This document shows positions 59,667 to 64,000 of a DNA stretch of 64,000 bases, piece by piece. This DNA is from Mycobacterium marseillense (GTDB lineage: Bacteria > Actinomycetota > Actinomycetes > Mycobacteriales > Mycobacteriaceae): NCBI RefSeq assembly GCF_010731675.1, contig NZ_AP022584.1, positions 4,588,001 to 4,652,000 of the forward strand, given 5' to 3'. The first letter of the stretch is position 1, and each line of letters starts with the position of its first letter. The position numbers and the translations under genes were made by a program. A model generated the notes under the pieces. The model was not told the origin of the DNA. It ran no database searches and was given only the letters and a program-made list of their open reading frames with translations.

Positions 59667-59698
59667 AACTAACCTACTGTGTGTTCACTAGGTTGGTT
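59667..59698. promoter_or_regulatory. Inverted repeat in front of a TetR gene
   Basis: AACTAACCTA (59667-59676) faces TAGGTTGGTT (59689-59698) across 12 bases, 9 of 10 positions complementary. It ends 38 bp before the TetR start and is the probable autoregulatory operator. It differs from the GAGAAT and TCAAGCGCTTGA operators. Confidence 0.6.
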
Positions 59699-59736
59699 CA
59701 GCTCACCGATCGCACCAGTCGCTTCAGGGAGTCCGG

Positions 59737-60351
59737 TTGGCCGTCGCACGGCGTTACGACACGCTTCTCGCCAAGGGCGAGGACCGCAAGCAGCGGATCC
59801 TCGACGTCGCCCAGCGCCTCCTGACCCGCAACGGTTGGCGCAGCACGACGCTCGCCCAGATCGCCGGTGAAGCCGGCGTGACCCCGGCGGGGCTGCTGCA
59901 TCACTTCGAATCGAAGGAGCAGCTGCTGCACGCCGTGCTCGACGCGCGCGACCTCGACGACGACACCCACGCGGACCGGACCGGCGACCTTTTCGACCAG
60001 ATCACCCAGGTCGCCGACCGGTTCCACCGCGCCCCCGAGCTGGTGGGCACGTTCACGGTGCTGCTGGTGGAGAACATCCTTCCCGAGGCACCGCTGCACG
60101 ACCGGATGCTGGCCCGCCACCGCGCCGCGACCGACATCGTTGCCGACCTCATCCGTCGCGGTCAGGCCGATGGCCGGTACCGCGACGACATCGACCCCGC
60201 CGTCAAGGCAGTGGAAATCCTCGCCTTCGTCCACGGAATGGAAACCACATGGTTGCTCGATCCTTCGATACCGCTACCCGAGGTATTCAAGCAGTACGCC
60301 GAGACACTGGCGCGGGACTTCGCGCCCACGAAGAGACCCGCGACGACATGA
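59737..60351 (+). CDS. TetR/AcrR-family regulator
   Basis: A 204-residue TetR protein starting at TTG (GGGAG upstream). The DNA-binding part is RILDVAQRLLTRNGWRSTTLAQIAGEAGVTPAGLLHHFESK, given here in two overlapping pieces: RILDVAQRLLTRNGW and IAGEAGVTPAGLLHHFESK. The C-terminal helices include ILAFVHGMETTWLLDPSI. It overlaps an unknown gene by four bases (ATGA) and probably controls itself through the repeat at 59667-59698. Confidence 0.88.
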   Translation: MAVARRYDTLLAKGEDRKQRILDVAQRLLTRNGWRSTTLAQIAGEAGVTPAGLLHHFESKEQLLHAVLDARDLDDDTHADRTGDLFDQITQVADRFHRAPELVGTFTVLLVENILPEAPLHDRMLARHRAATDIVADLIRRGQADGRYRDDIDPAVKAVEILAFVHGMETTWLLDPSIPLPEVFKQYAETLARDFAPTKRPATT

Positions 60352-60866
60352 GATACCGGCTCGACATCGTCGCCGCCACCGTCATCGACGTGGTGCGATT
60401 CGCCGGCGGCTGGATCTTCGACCGGTCGATGGCGGGATGGGACGTCACCGTCCTGGTCGCCGACCACCCCGACGTCCGGCCCCTGCAGATCGTCGGCGCC
60501 CGGGTGATCGACCTCGAGGACGCCCTCACGTCGGCGCAATCGCGGCCCCGCCCGCAGGCCCTGGCGGCGGCGGCCGACCTGTTCGGCTGCGACCCGCGGG
60601 TGCGCCAGGGCGTGCTGCAGGCCCTCGATCACGGCGTCACCGAGGTGACGCTGTGGGGCGAGAACTGGCCGTCCGAACTCGACGAAAGCGTCGGCCTGGT
60701 GCAACACCAGCTGAGCATGGCCGCGCAGACGTTCAAGGCCCGGGCCCTGGCGGCCGCCGCGGACGCAGCGGGGGCCCCGCACCTGCCGGTCGGTCACGTC
60801 GAGACCTTCCGGAGCGGGCTCTTGGCGTGGCCGTCGGTGGCCGCCGATCTGGTGCCCGCCAGCTGA
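60348..60866 (+). CDS. Conserved protein of unknown function coupled to TetR
   Basis: A 172-residue protein with no family I recognise. The N-terminal part (MRYRLDIVAATVIDVVRFAGG, then WDVTVLVADHPDVRPLQIVG) looks like an alpha/beta domain with a hydrophobic first helix; the rest is Ala-rich and helical (FKARALAAAADAAGAPHL). The ATGA overlap with the TetR gene means translational coupling, so it may modulate that regulator or belong to its response. It resembles the mycobacterial proteins annotated only as hypothetical. Confidence 0.65.
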   Translation: MRYRLDIVAATVIDVVRFAGGWIFDRSMAGWDVTVLVADHPDVRPLQIVGARVIDLEDALTSAQSRPRPQALAAAADLFGCDPRVRQGVLQALDHGVTEVTLWGENWPSELDESVGLVQHQLSMAAQTFKARALAAAADAAGAPHLPVGHVETFRSGLLAWPSVAADLVPAS

Positions 60867-60971
60867 CCGGTCGTGCCGCCGGCGGCGGGCATGAACGCTG
60901 GTTTGGGCGTGCCGTGGCAGGACCCGCGTTGACGACCGCCGCGCCCCTATGGAAATGTAATACTCATCTTC

Positions 60972-60986
60972 GAGAGGCACGTTCTC
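60972..60986. promoter_or_regulatory. Operator-like palindrome GAGAGG-CAC-GTTCTC (site G)
   Basis: It matches the GAGAAT-N3-ATTCTC arms at 9 of 12 positions, with a CAC centre, and is 26 bp before the P450 start. It lies in the right place to be a weak member of the same operator family, but may be chance. Confidence 0.4.
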
Positions 60987-61012
60987 ACTAGCCGAGATTC
61001 AAGGAGCAGGAG

Positions 61013-62296
61013 ATGACGAAGGAATTCTCCGAGTTGGACTTCTTCCGCGGCAGCGAGCTCATCGAGGACCCGTACCCCTTCTACGAGGCGCTGCGTCAGC
61101 GGTGCCCCGTCACGCGGGAAAGCCATCACGACGTCACGATGATCACCGGCTGGGACGAGGCGTGCGCGGTGCTCAACGACGCCGAGACGTGGTCGTCGTG
61201 CATCTCGGTGACCGGGCCTTTCCCCGGCTTCCCGGTATCCCTGGAAGGTCTGGGAGAAAGTGACATCACCGACCTGATCGAGCGGCACCGCGACGAGCTG
61301 CCCTTCAGTGACCAGCTGCCCACGCTGGACCCCCCGACCCACACCAACCACCGCTCCCTGCTGATGCGGCTGATCACCCCCAAGCGCCTCAAGGAGAACG
61401 AGGACGCGATGTGGGCGCTCGCCGACCAGGCGCTCGACGAGTTCCTGGCGCCCGGCCACGGCGAGTGGATCAAGGGCTTCGCCGGCCCCTTCACGCTGCT
61501 GGTGATCGCCGATCTACTGGGGGTGCCCATGGAAGATCGCGACAAATTCGTCAAGGGCATCCGCGAACATTCCGGCGGCGGCGTCGGCGGCACCGGCAAG
61601 GAGTCACTGGCCCACAGCCCGCTGGAATTCCTCTACGGCCTGTTCTCCGACTACGTCGCCGACCGCCGCCGCGAGCCCCGCGACGACGTGCTGACCGGCC
61701 TGGCGACCGCCACCTTCCCCGACGGCTCGATTCCCGAGGTCGAAGACGTCGCGCGCGTGGCCGCCAACGTCTTCTCTGCGGGCCAGGAGACCACCGTGCG
61801 GCTGCTCGGCGCCGCGCTGCAAACCCTGGGCGAGCGGCCCGACATCCAGGCGCAGTTGCGCAAGGACCGCAGCCTGCTGCCGAATTTCATCGAAGAGTCG
61901 CTGCGCCACGAGAGCCCGGTCAAGGGCGACTTCCGGATGAACCGGGTGCCCGCCAACGTCGGCGGGGTCGACCTGCCCGCCGGCACCACCGTGATGATCG
62001 TGCAGGCCGCCGCCAACCGCGACCCGCGCCGCTTCGACGACCCCGCCACCTTCGACCCGGCCCGCAAGAACGCCCGGCAGCACATCTCGTTCGGCCGCGG
62101 AATTCACAGCTGCCCGGGCGCGCCGCTGGCGCGGGCCGAAACCCGGGTGGCGCTCGAGCGGCTGCTCGACCGCACGACCGACATCAGGATCAACGAGGAC
62201 AAGCACGGTCCGGCGAATGACCGCCGCTACCAATATGTTCCGACGTACATCCTGCGCGGTCTGACCGAACTGCACCTGGAGTTCACGCTGGCATGA
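61013..62296 (+). CDS. Cytochrome P450 with downstream ferredoxin
   Basis: A 427-residue P450. It has AGQETTVRLLG (I-helix), EESLR (K-helix ExxR) and the heme loop FGRGIHSCPGAPLA with thiolate C367. A strong Shine-Dalgarno (GGAGCAGGAG) precedes the ATG. The ferredoxin gene overlaps its stop by four bases, so the two are translated together. The short insertion GGGVGGTGKESLAHSP follows the F-helix region. Substrate not known; site G suggests control with the GAGAAT regulon. Confidence 0.92.
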   Translation: MTKEFSELDFFRGSELIEDPYPFYEALRQRCPVTRESHHDVTMITGWDEACAVLNDAETWSSCISVTGPFPGFPVSLEGLGESDITDLIERHRDELPFSDQLPTLDPPTHTNHRSLLMRLITPKRLKENEDAMWALADQALDEFLAPGHGEWIKGFAGPFTLLVIADLLGVPMEDRDKFVKGIREHSGGGVGGTGKESLAHSPLEFLYGLFSDYVADRRREPRDDVLTGLATATFPDGSIPEVEDVARVAANVFSAGQETTVRLLGAALQTLGERPDIQAQLRKDRSLLPNFIEESLRHESPVKGDFRMNRVPANVGGVDLPAGTTVMIVQAAANRDPRRFDDPATFDPARKNARQHISFGRGIHSCPGAPLARAETRVALERLLDRTTDIRINEDKHGPANDRRYQYVPTYILRGLTELHLEFTLA

Positions 62297-62481
62297 GGGT
62301 CTGGGTAGACGATCAGCGATGTCGCGGCCACGGGATGTGCCTGACGCTGTGTCCCGACGTGTTCAGCCTGACTGACGACGGCTACGCCGAAGCGATAGAT
62401 TCCGATGTCCCAACGGAATTGGAGGCCGATGCGCGGGAAGCAATCCAGTGCTGTCCCGAGCAGGCGATCAGCGAGAAGTAA
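62293..62481 (+). CDS. One-cluster ferredoxin, partner of the P450
   Basis: A 62-residue ferredoxin with CRGHGMC and a distal CCPEQAI, the C-x5-C...C-P pattern with His at the variable position. It starts within the P450 stop (ATGA), so it is the dedicated electron donor, probably with a [3Fe-4S] cluster. An extra Cys directly before the C-P ligand (QCCPEQ) is unusual and could alter cluster type. Confidence 0.9.
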   Translation: MRVWVDDQRCRGHGMCLTLCPDVFSLTDDGYAEAIDSDVPTELEADAREAIQCCPEQAISEK

Positions 62482-62511
62482 CTAATCCACAGGCAGGCAA
62501 GGAGATTCGGC

Positions 62512-62796
62512 GTGGCAAAAGGTTATGTCATCCTGACAGAGGCGATCAAGGACCCGGAGGGCATGAAGGCGTACGCCCAGGCGGCCGGATCGGCGATGAG
62601 CGGTGCCACGATTCTCGCGGTGGACACGGCGCCCAAAGTGATCGAAGGGGACTGGCACGGCGACCAGACCGTCGTCCTGGAATTCGAATCGGTGGATGCC
62701 GCGCGCGCGTGGTACGAGTCGGAGGGCTATCAGAAGGCGGCGAAGCTGCGCCAGTCGGCGGCCGACTGCAACGCCGTCATCTTGTCCGGATTCTGA
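62512..62796 (+). CDS. DUF1330 family protein
   Basis: A 94-residue protein, MAKGYVILTEAIKDPEGMKAY, with YESEGYQKAAKLRQSAADC near the end, the pattern of the DUF1330 ferredoxin-like barrel. It starts at GTG and follows the ferredoxin by 30 bp. Small barrels of this kind often bind or process small intermediates; its role beside a P450 is unknown. It converges on another ferredoxin 3 bp away. Confidence 0.88.
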   Translation: MAKGYVILTEAIKDPEGMKAYAQAAGSAMSGATILAVDTAPKVIEGDWHGDQTVVLEFESVDAARAWYESEGYQKAAKLRQSAADCNAVILSGF

Positions 62797-62799
62797 TCG

Positions 62800-63000
62800 C
62801 TACTCTCCGACGATGGAGATTGCCTGCCGGGGGCACTGACGGACGGCCTCGCGCACGTCCGCCTCGTTCTCCGGCGTGACCTCTTCCTGGTGGACGGTCA
62901 ACATGTCGTCGTCACCGAGCTCGAAGATCTCCGGGTTGATGCCCATGCAGACACCGTTGCTCTCGCAGAGTCCCCAATCGACTTCAATCTTCTTCGTCAT
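62800..63000 (-). CDS. One-cluster ferredoxin beside the partial P450
   Basis: A 66-residue ferredoxin with CESNGVC and QCPRQAISIV, Asn at the variable position. It lies 10 bp downstream of the P450 that runs off the window edge, on the same strand, so it is probably that enzyme's electron donor. Each of the three P450/ferredoxin pairs in the window differs at the variable position (Ser, His, Asn), which may tune redox potential. Confidence 0.9.
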   Translation of the reverse strand: MTKKIEVDWGLCESNGVCMGINPEIFELGDDDMLTVHQEEVTPENEADVREAVRQCPRQAISIVGE

Positions 63001-63010
63001 CGTGGCCCCC

Positions 63011-64000
63011 TCAGCGAAGTACCTTGACGGGCACGTTCTTCCAGCCCGCCACGTTTTGCATGTTCACCCGCTTGCACCCGGCCCAGTCCACCTCGTAGCG
63101 CGGCATGAAGTCGAGCAGTCGCTCGAGCGCGATCCTGCTTTCCAGGCGGGCCAGCGCGGCGCCGAGGCAGCTGTGAATCCCGTACCCGAGACCGAGGTGC
63201 TGCGCCTCGGTCTGGTCGCGCTCGATGTCGAAGGTGTCGGCATCGGTGAAGGCCTCCGGGTCGCGGTTGGCCGCGGCGCCGCACAGGAACACCGGTTTGC
63301 CTGCCGGAATGACGCCGCCACTGACGTGCGCCTCCTTGAGGGTGTAGCGGACGTTGTATTGCACCGGGCCCTCGTAGCGCAGTAGCTCTTCCACCGCCCC
63401 GGGGATCTTGTCGCGATCCTCCTGCAGCTTCTGCCATTGGTCGGGGTGGTGGGCGAAGATCACCGCCGCGTTGCCCATCAGCTTAGTGACGGTCTCGGCG
63501 CCCGCGCCGCCCAGAAGCGTTGCGAACCCGCAGATCTCGATGTCGTCGAGCTTGCGCAGCTCGCCGTCTTCGCCCGGGATCTCGGCCGCGATCAGCCGGC
63601 TGATCATGTCGTCCTGCGGCTCCTGGCGCCGCTCCTGGACCAGGCTGAAGTAGTACATCGCCGTGTCGATGTTGGCCTGTATGCCGGCTTCGCTGACCTC
63701 GATCTGGCCCGGCTCGTGATGCAGGCTGGTGTCGATCCAGTGGCGGACCTGCTGACGGTATTCCTCCGGCACCCCGGCCATCCGGGTGATGACCTCGACC
63801 GGGAAGGGCCCGGAGAAGTCCTGCACGACGTCGAAGTTGTCGGAGTCGACGGCCCCCAGGTACTTGTCGATCACCTCGATGATGGTCTCGCGCTGCGATT
63901 GAATCGCCCGCGGTGTGAACGCCTTGTTGAGCAGGCTGCGCATGTGGCGATGCTCCGGCGGATCCATGAAGATGATCGACTTCTGTTCGGGGGTGATACC
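63011..64000 (-). CDS. Cytochrome P450, N-terminus outside window
   Basis: The frame is open to the last base, so the N-terminus is missing. Visible: GITPEQKSIIFMDPPEHRHMR just inside the edge, split as GITPEQKSIIFMD and DPPEHRHMRSLL, the I-helix GGAGAETVTK, the K-helix EELLR, and the heme loop LGYGIHSCLGAALA with its Cys codon at 63167-63169. It is a complete catalytic half of a class I P450. About 330 codons are present of a usual 410. It is followed by its ferredoxin. Confidence 0.9.
   Translation of the reverse strand, partial: GITPEQKSIIFMDPPEHRHMRSLLNKAFTPRAIQSQRETIIEVIDKYLGAVDSDNFDVVQDFSGPFPVEVITRMAGVPEEYRQQVRHWIDTSLHHEPGQIEVSEAGIQANIDTAMYYFSLVQERRQEPQDDMISRLIAAEIPGEDGELRKLDDIEICGFATLLGGAGAETVTKLMGNAAVIFAHHPDQWQKLQEDRDKIPGAVEELLRYEGPVQYNVRYTLKEAHVSGGVIPAGKPVFLCGAAANRDPEAFTDADTFDIERDQTEAQHLGLGYGIHSCLGAALARLESRIALERLLDFMPRYEVDWAGCKRVNMQNVAGWKNVPVKVLR

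Noticed and set aside
1..64000. CRISPR arrays, tRNA/rRNA genes, insertion sequences or prophage
   Set aside because: I saw no regularly spaced repeat array, no cloverleaf-like or rRNA sequence, and no transposase, integrase or phage structural motif. A tool-based search would be needed to exclude degenerate remnants.

Overview
The window looks like chromosomal DNA from a mycobacterium, probably a non-tuberculous species. The sequence is GC-rich. It carries a DUF5313 membrane protein and a mycofactocin-type short-chain dehydrogenase. It also has many FadD/FadE/Ech/thiolase genes, several cytochromes P450 with one-cluster ferredoxins, and many GTG/TTG starts. I found no rRNA, tRNA, transposase, integrase or CRISPR array. 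Almost every gene belongs to oxidative breakdown of lipid-like or aromatic compounds, or to its regulation.

Layout. (1) 1-9747: a SnoaL-like gene cut by the window edge; a leftward set (2Fe-2S ferredoxin, small unknown, amidohydrolase); a rightward acyl-CoA ligase, acyl-CoA dehydrogenase pair and enoyl-CoA hydratase; a proline iminopeptidase-like hydrolase; a thiolase and a MeaB GTPase. (2) 9879-14568: an E1-alpha-like thiamine-diphosphate protein, a divergent NarL-type two-component pair, a methyltransferase, and an AT-richer stand-alone CTP-synthase-type amidotransferase. (3) 14623-26223: an IclR-controlled ring-cleavage cluster (mhpA, mhpB, an mhpC-like hydrolase, two 3-ketosteroid dehydrogenase-like flavoproteins, a luciferase-like monooxygenase, SDR, cyclase and hydrolase) without mhpD, mhpE or mhpF. 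(4) 26227-32353: a Tat-exported multicopper oxidase, two reductases and a large LuxR ATPase regulator. (5) 32472-43398: a TetR-controlled run with ferredoxin, P450, amidohydrolase, two M24 peptidase-fold proteins, crotonase, fused CaiB/BaiF CoA-transferase and SDR. (6) 43395-45239: SDR, MarR regulator and DUF5313 protein. (7) 45243-59613: a mycofactocin-type SDR, a TetR regulator, acyl-CoA dehydrogenases, a Rieske oxygenase operon, and an amidohydrolase/acyl-CoA dehydrogenase/hydratase/thiolase operon. (8) 59737-64000: TetR plus an unknown partner, two P450 genes, two small ferredoxins and a DUF1330 protein.

The strongest signal that single-gene annotation misses is a repeated 15-bp palindrome, GAGAAT-N3-ATTCTC. 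There are four perfect copies (2432, 46248, 47105, 54618), one near-perfect copy (7640) and two degenerate copies (near 54902 and 60972). All lie in promoter regions of the catabolic operons in blocks 1, 7 and 8. One perfect copy sits between the TetR gene at 46332-47069 and a divergent acyl-CoA dehydrogenase gene, which makes that TetR the natural candidate regulator. If so, scattered operons form one regulon: ligase, dehydrogenase pairs, hydratases, thiolases, amidohydrolases, Rieske oxygenase, its likely ferredoxin and a mycofactocin-type SDR.

A second, separate signal is a duplicated 22-bp operator/promoter (32423 and 33398). Both copies sit exactly 28 bp before a start codon and predict leaderless transcripts. 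Several proteins keep a fold but appear to have lost active-site residues: the second M24 protein, the first half of the CoA-transferase, the amidotransferase and the E1-alpha-like protein. All functional statements are inferred from motifs; no database search was run.
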